Source: Riemerella columbipharyngis
Lineage (GTDB): Bacteria > Bacteroidota > Bacteroidia > Flavobacteriales > Weeksellaceae
NCBI RefSeq assembly: GCF_900101995.1
Contig: NZ_FNAS01000009.1
Coordinates: 19,716-83,715, forward strand
Length of the DNA: 64,000 nucleotides
Direction: 5' to 3'
Below the pieces are notes generated by a model, which had not been told where the DNA came from, did not search any database, and saw nothing but the letters and a program-made list of their open reading frames with translations. The position numbers and the translations under genes are program-made. Below, in pieces: positions 1 to 9,992 of this stretch; the stretch's first letter is position 1; each line of letters starts with the position of its first letter.

Positions 1-1
1 T

Positions 2-586
2 TATCAAAAAATATTTGAGAAAGTAGAGTGGAGAAAAATCATCAATCTTCCAGAATCTGCTCATATAGAAGGAGGCGATGTACTTGTCTATAACGACTTC
101 TTATTCGTCGGAACTTGTTTTAGCGAGGATTATAGAAATTTCAAAACAGCAAGAACCAATGAATATGCGATAGAAATTCTGAAAGAATTTTTCCCTAAAA
201 AACGAATTTTGGATTTTGACTTGAAAAAGAATGACCGCGTACCCTACAAAGGGATTTTACATTTAGACTGCACTTTCAATATCGTAGGAAAAGATAAGTG
301 TATCCTTTATAAAAACGGTTTTGTTGATGAAAGCGATTACAAGCTTCTGTTAGATATATTCGGGGAAGAAAATTGTTTCTATGTCAATGATGAGGAAATG
401 TTCGGTATGTTCCCTAATATCTTTTCCATTTCGCCAGAAGTGGTGGTTTCAGATAAGGCATTCATCCGTATGAACAACCATTTAAGAGATGAATGGGGAT
501 TCACCGTGGAGGAAATTCCGTATCGGGAAATATCAAAAATGGGCGGATTGCTCCGATGCTCTACAATGCCTTTGGTAAGAGAATAA
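2..586 (+). CDS. Amidinotransferase / dimethylargininase-like protein (5' end outside window)
   Basis: The reading frame is open from base 2 to the stop at 584-586, so the start codon lies upstream of the window. The visible 194 residues carry HIEGGDV (bases 62-82), an HLDC segment near 262-273, and a C-terminal GGLLRCST motif with a Cys about nine residues from the end. These fit the guanidino-group modifying superfamily (dimethylargininase, arginine deiminase, amidinotransferase), in which His, Glu/Asp and a near-C-terminal Cys form the active site. The substrate cannot be told from this half. An internal TTG at 209 could be mistaken for a start, but the conserved GGDV motif lies before it. 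Dihydroorotase follows after 12 bases, so the two may be co-transcribed. Confidence 0.75.
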   Translation, partial: YQKIFEKVEWRKIINLPESAHIEGGDVLVYNDFLFVGTCFSEDYRNFKTARTNEYAIEILKEFFPKKRILDFDLKKNDRVPYKGILHLDCTFNIVGKDKCILYKNGFVDESDYKLLLDIFGEENCFYVNDEEMFGMFPNIFSISPEVVVSDKAFIRMNNHLRDEWGFTVEEIPYREISKMGGLLRCSTMPLVRE

Positions 587-598
587 AATACAACCTTT

Positions 599-1933
599 AT
601 GAAAACTTTGATAAGAAATGCTAAAATCATCAACGAAAACAAAATAATCGTAGGTGATGTGCTCATAGAAGAAGATAGCATTAAAACGATTGGGAAAAAT
701 CTACCCACGGCAGACATTGACAGAATCATCGAAGGAGAAGGGCAATACTTAATGCCCGGTGTGATAGACGACCAAGTGCATTTCCGAGAACCCGGACTTA
801 CCCACAAGGCAACAATAGAAACAGAGAGCAGAGCTGCTGTAGCAGGCGGTGTTACAAGCTATATAGACCAGCCGAATACCGTACCAAATGCCGTAACTCA
901 GGAGCTTCTGGAGGTTAAATATAAATTGGCTGAAAATAATTCCTTTGCCAATTATTCTTTCTCTATGGGAGGGACTAATGATAATTTGGAAGAAGTATTG
1001 AAAACCAATCCAAAGAATGTAGCTGCCGTAAAATTATTTTTAGGCTCGTCCACGGGGAATATGCTGGTAGATGACCCCGAGACTCTCGAATATATATTCA
1101 GTAAAGTGAAAATGCCGATATGCGTACATTGTGAAGACGAGAGTACCATTATAAAAAATACACAATTATATAAAGACAAGTATGGTGATGATATTCCGGT
1201 AAAATACCATCACTTGATAAGGAGTGAAGAGGCGTGTTATACTTCTTCTTCCAAAGCCATTGCTTTAGCAAAAAAAACGGGGGCAAGACTACATCTGTAC
1301 CACATATCTACGGCTAAAGAAACCGAACTTTTTAGGAATGATATTCCTTTGAAAGACAAAAAAATAACTGCGGAAGTCTGTGTGAATCATCTTTGGTTTA
1401 CAGATGCCGATTACGAAACGAAAGGCGCTTTTATCAAATGGAATCCGGCGGTAAAAACGCAAAAGGATAAAGACGGGCTTTGGGAAGCTCTTTTAGACGA
1501 CAGAATAGATGTAGTCGCTACAGACCACGCACCCCACACCATTGAAGAAAAGAAAAATCCATATACCCAATGTCCATCGGGGGCTCCATTGGTACAGCAC
1601 TCGTTGCAAGTGATGCTGGAAGCTCACAGGCTTGGTAAAATATCTTTAGAAAAAATTGTAGAGAAAATGTGTCATAATCCGGCTATCCTTTTTCAGATTG
1701 AGAAAAGAGGCTTTATTCGAGAAGGATACAAAGCTGATTTGGTATTAGTGGATTTGGATCAATCACAATCCGTAACCAAAGGCACGCTATTCTACAAATG
1801 CGGCTGGAGTCCGCTGGAGGGAGAAGTGTTCCACTCTACGGTTACGCATACCTTTGTAAATGGACATCTCGCATACGAAAATGGGAAAATTTCTGAAGAA
1901 AGACACGGTAAGCGTCTTTCCTTTGAGAGATAA
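599..1933 (+). CDS. pyrC: Dihydroorotase (class I type)
   Basis: Cyclises carbamoyl-aspartate to dihydroorotate in cytoplasmic de novo pyrimidine synthesis. The protein has 444 residues, normal for the amidohydrolase-fold class I family. Visible metal and substrate elements are VHFREPG (residues 60-66), VKLF (144-147), VHCEDE (177-182), HLYHIST (232-238) and TDHAPH (308-313). The position that is normally the first metal-binding His of the D-x-H-x-H motif is Gln59 here (DDQVHFR); I recall this form from Bacteroidetes homologues, so I do not read it as damage. The gene starts 12 bases after the amidinotransferase-like gene and ends before an intrinsic terminator at 1971-2008. Confidence 0.9.
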   Translation: MKTLIRNAKIINENKIIVGDVLIEEDSIKTIGKNLPTADIDRIIEGEGQYLMPGVIDDQVHFREPGLTHKATIETESRAAVAGGVTSYIDQPNTVPNAVTQELLEVKYKLAENNSFANYSFSMGGTNDNLEEVLKTNPKNVAAVKLFLGSSTGNMLVDDPETLEYIFSKVKMPICVHCEDESTIIKNTQLYKDKYGDDIPVKYHHLIRSEEACYTSSSKAIALAKKTGARLHLYHISTAKETELFRNDIPLKDKKITAEVCVNHLWFTDADYETKGAFIKWNPAVKTQKDKDGLWEALLDDRIDVVATDHAPHTIEEKKNPYTQCPSGAPLVQHSLQVMLEAHRLGKISLEKIVEKMCHNPAILFQIEKRGFIREGYKADLVLVDLDQSQSVTKGTLFYKCGWSPLEGEVFHSTVTHTFVNGHLAYENGKISEERHGKRLSFER

Positions 1934-1970
1934 TTTGTCTGCCAAAAATTCTGATTAAAAAATTAAATTC

Positions 1971-2008
1971 TGCCAATTTTTCTAATTTAGGAAATTGGCA
2001 CTTTTTTC
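1971..2008 (+). terminator. Intrinsic terminator after dihydroorotase
   Basis: The arms TGCCAATTTT (1971-1980) and GAAATTGGCA (1991-2000) pair, followed by CTTTTTTC. It separates the pyrimidine gene from groES. I checked this inverted repeat as a possible CIRCE heat-shock operator, but it does not match the TTAGCACTC arm. Confidence 0.75.
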
Positions 2009-2051
2009 GTGGTGTTAAAAAGAGTAAATTAAAAATTAAATCAAAAATAAT

Positions 2052-2330
2052 ATGTCAGTAAATTTTAAACCATTAGCAGATAGAGTTCTTGTAGAACCTA
2101 TGGCAGCAGAGACTAAAACCGCATCAGGAATCATTATCCCGGATACCGCTAAAGAGAAACCACAAGAAGGAACAGTGGTAGCAGTAGGTGCTGGTAAAAA
2201 AGATGAATCAATGACTGTAAAGGTAGGTGACAAAGTGCTCTACGGAAAATATTCAGGAACTGAATTAAAATTGGACGGTAAAGACTATCTTATCGTAAGA
2301 GAAAGTGATTTATTGGGGATATTAGAATAA
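2052..2330 (+). CDS. groES: Co-chaperonin GroES (Hsp10)
   Basis: 92-residue heptameric lid of the GroEL folding chamber. The N-terminal [12 protein letters not shown] and the mobile-loop region with [16 protein letters not shown] are typical, and the length matches the family. It sits 51 bases upstream of groEL in the usual bicistronic order. No CIRCE operator or clear TAnnTTTG box is visible upstream; the leader from 2009 to 2051 is A/T-rich, so I cannot name the heat-shock control element. Confidence 0.97.
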   Translation: MSVNFKPLADRVLVEPMAAETKTASGIIIPDTAKEKPQEGTVVAVGAGKKDESMTVKVGDKVLYGKYSGTELKLDGKDYLIVRESDLLGILE

Positions 2331-2366
2331 TCCTAAGGGTTTTAAATTAAGATAATTAATTAATAA

Positions 2367-4010
<1,644 letters not shown>

Positions 4011-4040
4011 TTTTTTAGAGGTTAGATTTTAAACTTCTGA

Positions 4041-4075
4041 AAAACCGCTTTAACCTAAGTTAAGGCGGTTTTTGT
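4041..4075 (+). terminator. Intrinsic terminator of groESL
   Basis: AAACCGCTTTAA pairs with TTAAGGCGGTTT around the loop CCTAAG (one G-U pair), followed by T residues. The position just after groEL fits the end of the operon. Confidence 0.85.
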
Positions 4076-4589
4076 ATTTTAGTCTAAAATATTAGGTCTT
4101 ATAAATAGTTTTTGTCTTGCATTTTAGTTTAACCTTTAGCACAAATAACCAAACAAAGGAGCTTGCAAAACACAAATCATCAATTGATGATAAGATAGAT
4201 TCGTAACCGTAGCTTTGCTTTCGGATGGCGAGATTTATGTAGTTTGTAGATAAATAAACTTTCTCTCCTTATAGGAAGAACAAATGTCTTAAACACAGAA
4301 GGGTAAACCCTTTTAAAACAAAAATCCGAAACTTTGTTTAAATATTGACATAGTACACTTGTGAAAGTGGGCTGGTACTTGCTACATCTGTGTGTCCGGT
4401 ACTTATGTTAAAGTTGAATTCTTCTCTTGCTCGAACATTTATTGTTTTTTTCATCTATCATGAAGGATTTTTTTCTGCTACAACGAGGTTTGGTAACCAA
4501 TAAAATACCTAATAGATCAGTATTTTGATACTTTAAATTTTTATTCCAATAGCCGGCTATGATTTTCTATGTGCTGTTTTACCGTCTAG
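4076..4589. other. Gene-free, degenerate spacer
   Basis: About 500 bases with stops in all frames. I see no RNA gene, clean promoter or repeat-family copy. Only a small inverted repeat AAGGGTAAACCCTT near 4299 stands out. It is probably decayed sequence. Confidence 0.5.
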
Positions 4590-5004
4590 CTAAGGTTGTG
4601 CTATGGGATAAGCAGATAGTAGTTTAATACTGTCATAGGTAGGAGTGGTGAATAAGAACTGTTTCATTAGCATCTTTTTTTTTAACTTAAAAATATTATA
4701 GTCACTGATATAATCCTTTATGTATAGCACTTTTGAATAATCCCAACAGCCTTTTGTGTCTACTTGTATAGTAAGAAGGTATACTAATTTATTACTATCG
4801 CTTGATCTAGATATTTTTCCATCAGGCTCAATCATTAATATAAGCAAGTCTTTAGAAAATCTCGAAATATCTGTCAATATAGTATTTCCATTTCTATTTA
4901 AAGCTATTTGTGGATTTTTGTATTGATACTAATTTTCTTTTCTGCTGAGCGATGATGTTCTTTATGATGAAAAAATCCAAAAATATGTATTTAAATTTTA
5001 TCAT
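4590..5004 (-). pseudogene. Possible relic of a small secreted protein
   Basis: On the minus strand an ATG at 5004 opens a signal-peptide-like stretch (MIKFKYIFLDFF, then IIAQQ) that runs into stops by about 4900. A second frame begins at a stop near 4930 and stays open to 4590, reading through NRNGNTILTD, IEPDGKISR and VDTKGCWDYSK. The two frames together look like one secreted protein of about 130 residues broken by a frameshift around 4925-4940. I do not recognise the family. It could instead be a chance ORF of about 100 codons in A/T-rich DNA. Confidence 0.35.
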
Positions 5005-5049
5005 TATATTTTATTTATATAAAGCTTTCTAAAATATCAATAAACTGTA

Positions 5050-5160
5050 TTGTAAAACAAGCTATTGAATAGACACTTTTGTCGAGCATCTACACTATCC
5101 TTGGCAGGTTATCCTCCAGCAGGATTTGCTTCTGTTCCGCATAGACCTGCAAGAGGTATA
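5050..5160. other. Unidentified coding-like remnant
   Basis: This short GC-richer island contrasts with the A/T-rich surroundings. On the plus strand it reads DTFVEHLHYPWQ followed by LLLFRIDLQEV and a stop at about 5158. No start codon or longer frame exists. I cannot assign a family; it may be the tail of a lost gene or mobile element. Confidence 0.25.
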
Positions 5161-5266
5161 AAAAAATATTCACATTAAAGAATAGTATATCCGAAACTAT
5201 TTTGTCCATTACATTCAAGATTACAAAATAATGTCTATCTTTACACCCTATTTTAATTGTCATAAT

Positions 5267-5563
5267 ATGAATATCAAAGAACAGATCTCATTTAATAATG
5301 AGAAGCCCACAATAGCAATAGTAAAAAAGAACGAACGCATCAAACAATTTGTAGTAGCTCTGGGTAAGGATGCTGTTCTAAAAAAACACACTACCCCCGT
5401 TCCGGCGACATTGGTAATGCTGAAAGGGGAAATAAATTTCTTTATCAATGGTGAAATTTTGAAATTCTCTGCTTACGATGTCTATGAAATTCCGGTGGAT
5501 GTGGAACACGAAGTGGTAGGTGCATCCGAAGAAAATATGTTCCTAATTACCCAAGAACTTTAA
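5267..5563 (+). CDS. Small cupin-domain protein
   Basis: 98-residue single-domain cupin. The centre reads TTPVPATLVMLKGEINFFING, followed by YEIPVDVEHEV, the two beta-strand motifs of the cupin barrel with a PxxxxH metal-site-like element. The function is unknown; such proteins often act as small-molecule sensors or stress proteins. An in-frame ATG at 5231 is unlikely to be the start because it overlaps a -7-like box (TATCTTTA, 5235-5242); the ATG at 5267 fits a normal leader. The thioredoxin gene follows after 11 bases, suggesting one transcript. Confidence 0.75.
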   Translation: MNIKEQISFNNEKPTIAIVKKNERIKQFVVALGKDAVLKKHTTPVPATLVMLKGEINFFINGEILKFSAYDVYEIPVDVEHEVVGASEENMFLITQEL

Positions 5564-5574
5564 TTTGTACGATT

Positions 5575-5874
5575 ATGTCCCAAAAATTTCAGGAACTGAT
5601 TCTGTCTGAAAGACCTGTGTTAATAGATTTTTTTGCCTCTTGGTGCCAGCCTTGCAAGGTACAGTCTTCGGTACTAAACAGCGTAAAAGAAAATATAAAA
5701 GACCAAGCGAGAATCGTAAAAATAGATATTGACATCTATCCGCAGATTGCCGCCCAATACTCTGTAAGAAGCGTTCCTACACTTATGATATTTAAGAAAG
5801 GAGAGTTGCTCTGGAAAGGTAGCGGCGTACACGATGTGAAAACACTTACGGAACTTCTTGAAAATTATTCCTAA
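5575..5874 (+). CDS. Thioredoxin-family protein
   Basis: 99-residue single-domain thioredoxin. The active site is WCQPC (residues 23-27), with Gln where classical TrxA has Gly, and the cis-proline motif SVPTLMIFKKGE comes later, both in the right places. There is no signal peptide, so it should be a cytoplasmic disulfide reductase. It lies 11 bases after the cupin gene and probably shares its transcript. The altered CxxC dipeptide suggests a shifted redox potential compared with WCGPC. Confidence 0.88.
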   Translation: MSQKFQELILSERPVLIDFFASWCQPCKVQSSVLNSVKENIKDQARIVKIDIDIYPQIAAQYSVRSVPTLMIFKKGELLWKGSGVHDVKTLTELLENYS

Positions 5875-5902
5875 AAGTTTATATTTTTAAATAAATCTAA
5901 AG

Positions 5903-5910
5903 TATTTTTG
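5903..5910 (+). promoter_or_regulatory. -7 box TATTTTTG of first DUF3078 gene
   Basis: Matches the Bacteroidetes TAnnTTTG element. It ends 27 bases before the ATG at 5938 and decides against the earlier in-frame ATG/TTG starts near 5908. Confidence 0.6.
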
Positions 5911-5937
5911 TATCTGGTTCCTTTTTTTTGTATAAAA

Positions 5938-7074
5938 ATGAAATTTGAGATTTTAGCTTTAATTTTAATTTCGACTTTGGCATCTGCCCAGAATACAGGA
6001 AGAGACAGTTTAACGACTAAACAAGTCATAAATATTCTCTCCCAGAAAAACTGGCAACAAAATGTTGAAGTAGATATTGATAGTATTTCGAAACTCAAAA
6101 TACAACCTATAAGAGTGAAGCTTACCCCAAATTTAATACTAAAAAAAAATCTACTTTCAGAAATTGTTGTAGAAAAGGCTAAAGATGTTCCTATGACGCC
6201 GTATAACCTCACCAGAATGAATACCAATAAAAAGTTTTTCTTCTGGGGAAAGAATAATTTTCTTTTTAACCAGTCAAGTTTTTCGCACTGGAACGCCGGA
6301 GGAAATAACAATGTTGGTGCTATTGGAAGAATAAATTACAATCTTAGTTACAAAAATGTGAATTCTTATTTAGAAAACATTTTGCAATTGGGATACGGTA
6401 TTGTAATTACAGAAGGAGAAGCGGTAAGAAAAACAGATGATTATATTAGTTTTACTATCAACTATGGCTATGGTGTAGAAAAAAACTTTTATCTTTCTGT
6501 AGGGGCTCAGGTTATTACCCAGTTTACACCGGGATTCAACTATAAAATAACGCCTAAGCCTCACTATAGTGATCGGATATCTAAGTTTATGGCCCCCGGA
6601 TATATCAATGCCGGAATGGGTGTGGCATACAATCCAAATGAAAACTTCCAAGTTACTTTTCGCCCCATCAATGCCAGATTTACGCTTATTTTGGATCCTC
6701 ATCTTCAAAAAGCAGGGCTTTATGGTTTGGAAAAAGATGGACAAATCCTAAGAAAAGAGCTCGGAGCAATGATGAATATTTCCTATAAATTGAATATCTA
6801 TAAAAACATAAGCTATACGAATCAATTAGGCTTATTTTCAAATTATATTTCTCATCCGGAACGCGTGGATATAAACTATGAAGGAATGCTCAATCTTAAA
6901 TTTAATAAATTTATCAATACTGTTGTCAATATCAATCTTCTCTACGATCACGACCAAGTAAAACGCCTCCAGCTAAAGCAGACACTTGGTGTTGGGATCT
7001 CCTATGATTTTGGAATTAACGATAAAAAATTAGCCCCCGAAACCAATGGGTTAAAGCCTTTCATCGCCAAATAA
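5938..7074 (+). CDS. DUF3078 secreted/outer-membrane protein, long paralogue
   Basis: 378 residues, starting with a signal peptide (MKFEILALILISTLASAQ). After an extra N-terminal region of about 90 residues it enters the DUF3078 domain: NNFLFNQSSFSHWNAGGNNNVG, then repeated aromatic-rich amphipathic strands (NYGYGVEKNFY, FMAPGYINAGMGV, FSNYISHPERVD), ending FGINDKK and a short tail. The alternating pattern suggests an outer-membrane or periplasmic beta-structure. DUF3078 has no established function. A second, shorter DUF3078 gene follows after 44 bases with its own -7 box. The start at 5938 is chosen because 5908 overlaps the promoter. Confidence 0.8.
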   Translation: MKFEILALILISTLASAQNTGRDSLTTKQVINILSQKNWQQNVEVDIDSISKLKIQPIRVKLTPNLILKKNLLSEIVVEKAKDVPMTPYNLTRMNTNKKFFFWGKNNFLFNQSSFSHWNAGGNNNVGAIGRINYNLSYKNVNSYLENILQLGYGIVITEGEAVRKTDDYISFTINYGYGVEKNFYLSVGAQVITQFTPGFNYKITPKPHYSDRISKFMAPGYINAGMGVAYNPNENFQVTFRPINARFTLILDPHLQKAGLYGLEKDGQILRKELGAMMNISYKLNIYKNISYTNQLGLFSNYISHPERVDINYEGMLNLKFNKFINTVVNINLLYDHDQVKRLQLKQTLGVGISYDFGINDKKLAPETNGLKPFIAK

Positions 7075-7085
7075 AATAAATTTCG

Positions 7086-7093
7086 TAACTTTG
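7086..7093 (+). promoter_or_regulatory. -7 box TAACTTTG of second DUF3078 gene
   Basis: TAACTTTG lies 25 bases before the ATG at 7119. It allows the second paralogue to be transcribed separately from the first. Confidence 0.65.
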
Positions 7094-7118
7094 TAGCCTT
7101 ATTTTTTAATTTGATAAA

Positions 7119-7988
7119 ATGAAAAATTTACTATTAGCTGCAGGAATAGTTGTTGCAACAATGGCTTACGCTCAAGAAAAACCAGTTTCGGATAGTACTA
7201 AAAATTGGTCTATCGTAGGGCAAAACACTCTTATGCTGAACCAGACAGCCTTCTCAAACTGGGTAGGCGGCGGTGCTAACAATGTAGGTTGGCTTGCTGG
7301 TGCAAACTATCGCATCAATTATGAAAAAGGGGATAACCTTTGGGAAAATGTAGTAATATTAGGCTACGGACAAAACAATACCGAAAAAATAGGAACAAGA
7401 AAAACTCAGGATATCATCAACCTATCTACAAACTACGGTAGAAAAATATCAAACCATTGGTATGCATCCGGAGGTCTTGGTCTTCAGACTCAATTTGCTC
7501 CTGGATATGAAAACGGGAACGATCCTAAAGCTACTAAAATATCTAATTTTATGGCACCGGGATATCTTACTGCAGGTGTAGGTTTTACTTACAAGCCTAA
7601 TGACAATTTTACTATGACTCTTCGCCCAGCTAATGCGAGATGGACTTTTGTCTTAGACAAAGACTTACAGCACGAAGGTTTCTTTGGACTGAAAAAAGAA
7701 GGAGATTCTTCTCTATTCCAATTCGGGTTCTTGGGGACAGCGGTGTATAATGTTAAACTTATGGATAACGTTACTCTTACTAACTCTGCCTCTGTTTTCT
7801 CCAACTACCTTTCTCACCCAGAAAGACTTGTGCTAAGCTACAACGGAGTGCTTAATATGAAAATCAATAAATACATTTCTTCTCTTATAACATTAGATTT
7901 GATGTATGATCACAATCAAATCAAGAGAACTCAGCTAAAACAAACTTTAGGTGTCGGTATTGCATATAATATCAACTCTAAAATGTAA
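7119..7988 (+). CDS. DUF3078 secreted/outer-membrane protein, short paralogue
   Basis: 289 residues with a signal peptide (MKNLLLAAGIVVATMAYAQ). The mature part is nearly all DUF3078: NTLMLNQTAFSNWVGGGANN, FMAPGYLTAGVGFTYKPN, FSNYLSHPERL and QTLGVGIAYN. It aligns along its length with the preceding gene but lacks that protein's N-terminal extension, so the pair is a tandem duplication. The regular beta-strands and Gly/aromatic girdle suggest an outer-membrane barrel, though no function is established. An intrinsic terminator follows at 8012-8046. Confidence 0.85.
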   Translation: MKNLLLAAGIVVATMAYAQEKPVSDSTKNWSIVGQNTLMLNQTAFSNWVGGGANNVGWLAGANYRINYEKGDNLWENVVILGYGQNNTEKIGTRKTQDIINLSTNYGRKISNHWYASGGLGLQTQFAPGYENGNDPKATKISNFMAPGYLTAGVGFTYKPNDNFTMTLRPANARWTFVLDKDLQHEGFFGLKKEGDSSLFQFGFLGTAVYNVKLMDNVTLTNSASVFSNYLSHPERLVLSYNGVLNMKINKYISSLITLDLMYDHNQIKRTQLKQTLGVGIAYNINSKM

Positions 7989-8011
7989 AAACGCTCATAA
8001 GAGAATAATCT

Positions 8012-8046
8012 AAGAACCGCTCTAATATAAGGGCGGTTCTTTTTAT
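8012..8046 (+). terminator. Intrinsic terminator after DUF3078 pair
   Basis: AGAACCGC (8013-8020) pairs with GCGGTTCT (8033-8040), followed by TTTTTATTT. Confidence 0.85.
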
Positions 8047-8087
8047 TTCAAAATAATTTAAGAACACTTATAACCTTGTAAATCATT
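8045..8087 (-). repeat. Interspersed repeat, copy A
   Basis: The minus strand reads TGATTTACAAGGTTATAAGT followed by TTCTTAAATTATTTTGAAAT. It matches copies near 14531, 31427, 39114, 50867, 51061 and 63651. It lies between the DUF3078 terminator and the left end of the IS5-type element. Confidence 0.6.
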
Positions 8088-8144
8088 TTTAATCAAGGTA
8101 TTTTTATTTAATAGTTTTTAAAGTAAACTATATTGACCGAGAAT

Positions 8145-8727
8145 AAGCCCTTGTTCAAAAATTAAAATCTAAGAATTTGTATGGCATAATGTTTTGTTAT
8201 GGAATTGATTTTTCTGCTTTTTATATATGGGTGTTTGTAACTTTATGCAAATCAATAAGTTGTCTGTTAAGTTATCCAATCAACATTACCGATGATCAGT
8301 AGTAATTTATAAAAAATACTTTGGCTTTCAGCAATAGAAAGTGAAAATATCATTTGAAAATCGTCTAAAATGCCATTGTGTACATAGTGAAAACGGGCTA
8401 CTAATGACGGAAGCGTCCTAATGATTTTCCAAAGTGGGAACTGGTTAATTACTACTACAGCAAATGGGTAAAAACGGATTTCTGTCAGTAATAAAAAAAA
8501 CAAATTCGACTATTTAATCAATGTAGCGATACAAAGTTCAGAAAAGAAAAACAGTTTTTCAGACTATTTTCAAAAGACTGATTATAGAACGCATCTTTTC
8601 ATAGTTTGACAAAGACAGAAGGCTAAGACTATGCAGAAATTAAGAACTTCTGACAGAAAAACTCAGAAAATAGAGATTAATTATCCAACATAAAACTTCT
8701 ACTCAATAAAATTTAAATAGGCTCTAT
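8145..8727 (+). mobile_element. Non-autonomous IS5-type element, copy 1
   Basis: The right end AATTTAAATAGGCTCT (8710-8725) is an imperfect inverted repeat of a weaker left end at about 8147-8167. Inside, from 8272, the plus strand encodes a decayed IS5-family transposase: KNTLAFSNRK, VYIVKTG, RPNDFPKWELVNYYYSKW, then directly the C-terminal IERIFSWFDK-like segment (about 8575-8610). Several stops interrupt it, and about 400-500 bases expected between the N- and C-terminal parts are missing. Bases 8272-8720 are about 95% identical to the second copy at 31604-32052, including the stops, so copying happened after inactivation. Confidence 0.75.
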
Positions 8728-8844
8728 AGAAATATTTAAATCCTTATTGTCAGTGTGTAGCCTTAATCCCTATCAATTTGAAATCTTTTCAAATCTGTTT
8801 ATAGTTTGGAGAATAGGATAATTCATAAATTAAAATTAAAATGC

Positions 8845-8852
8845 TATCTTTG
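8845..8852 (+). promoter_or_regulatory. -7 box TATCTTTG of nucleotidyltransferase gene
   Basis: TATCTTTG followed by an unusually long leader of about 80 bases before the ATG at 8934. I could not recognise a riboswitch fold in the leader. Confidence 0.55.
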
Positions 8853-8933
8853 GCAGATATTTTTTTAAACTAAAAAACTTTCCTCGCTTAACGAAAAATC
8901 AGAGAGGGAGGCTTAAAACTAAAATACAAAGAC

Positions 8934-9950
8934 ATGAAAATCATTGTTCCAATGGCGGGTAGAGGCTCTAGGCTGAGACCGCATACACTTACAGTCCCTA
9001 AACCACTAATCCCTATTGCAGGAAAACCTATAGTCCAAAGGCTTGTAGAAGATATTGCTAAGGTGGCTGGGCAGCCCATCGAGGAAGTAGCTTTCATTAT
9101 CGGAGATTTCGGAGATGAAGTAAAAGCTTCTCTAATAGATATTGCTGAAAAATTAAATGCTAAGGGTAGTGTCTATACACAAGATGAACCATTAGGAACA
9201 GCACATGCCATAAAATGTGCAGAGGCTTCTATGACGGGAGATGTCGTAGTGGCATTTGCAGATACTTTGTTTCGTGCGGATTTTGTTTTGGATACGAATT
9301 CCGACGGTGTTATTTGGGTAAAAAAAGTAGAAGATCCATCAGCGTTCGGAGTGGTAAAATTAGATGACTATGGCTTTATTGCAGACTTTGTAGAAAAGCC
9401 GCAAACTTTCGTTTCAGATTTGGCAATTATTGGAATTTATTATTTCAAATCTGCTGAAAAATTGATGGAAGAAATTAACCACATTATGGATAATAATATC
9501 ATCCAAGGAGGCGAATATCAGCTGACGACCGCTTTGGAATCTTTAAGAAAAAAAGGAGCAAAGTTCTCTCTTGGAAAGGTAGACGACTGGATGGACTGTG
9601 GAAATAAAAATGCTACTGTGGAAACAAATAGTAAGATATTGGAATACGAGAAAGAAGCGATGTCTCTCTATCCGGCTTCCGCAAAAATTGAAAATAGTTT
9701 GATCATTCCACCTTGCTTTATCGGTGAGAATGTGGTGGTTAAAAATTCCAAAATAGGACCTCATGTATCTTTGGGGAACGGTACAGAAGTAGTAAATTCT
9801 AATATACACAACTCTCTAATACAAGAAAATACTCTTATCAACCATGGAAACCTCAGCAACTCTATGATTGGTAATTCCGCAAAATATTATGGCGTTTCCA
9901 GAGAAATTTCTTTAGGAGATTACTCTGTTTTAGATTTTTTATCCAAATAA
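8934..9950 (+). CDS. NDP-sugar pyrophosphorylase (glucose-1-phosphate thymidylyl-/uridylyltransferase type)
   Basis: 338 residues. The N-terminal nucleotidyltransferase domain opens with the pyrophosphorylase signature IVPMAGRGSRLRPHTLTVPK (residues 3-22) and continues with GTAHAIKCAE and EKP motifs. The C-terminal part (about 250-338) shows hexapeptide-like left-handed beta-helix repeats (PPCFIGENVVV, SKIGPHVSLGNG). It should make an activated sugar for surface glycans from NTP and sugar-1-phosphate in the cytoplasm. The exact nucleotide and sugar cannot be read from the sequence. It is preceded by its own promoter and followed after 42 bases by the DUF4292 lipoprotein gene. Confidence 0.88.
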   Translation: MKIIVPMAGRGSRLRPHTLTVPKPLIPIAGKPIVQRLVEDIAKVAGQPIEEVAFIIGDFGDEVKASLIDIAEKLNAKGSVYTQDEPLGTAHAIKCAEASMTGDVVVAFADTLFRADFVLDTNSDGVIWVKKVEDPSAFGVVKLDDYGFIADFVEKPQTFVSDLAIIGIYYFKSAEKLMEEINHIMDNNIIQGGEYQLTTALESLRKKGAKFSLGKVDDWMDCGNKNATVETNSKILEYEKEAMSLYPASAKIENSLIIPPCFIGENVVVKNSKIGPHVSLGNGTEVVNSNIHNSLIQENTLINHGNLSNSMIGNSAKYYGVSREISLGDYSVLDFLSK

Positions 9951-9992
9951 TTTGGTAAGGTATTTGAATTATCCTTTAGAAAACAGCAACGA

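Noticed and set aside
1971..2000. CIRCE-like operator upstream of groES
   Set aside because: The arms do not match TTAGCACTC/GAGTGCTAA and a T-run follows, so it is the terminator of dihydroorotase.
8267..8503. Minus-strand ORF of 78 codons in the IS5-type copy 1
   Set aside because: It is the antisense shadow of the decayed transposase read on the plus strand.
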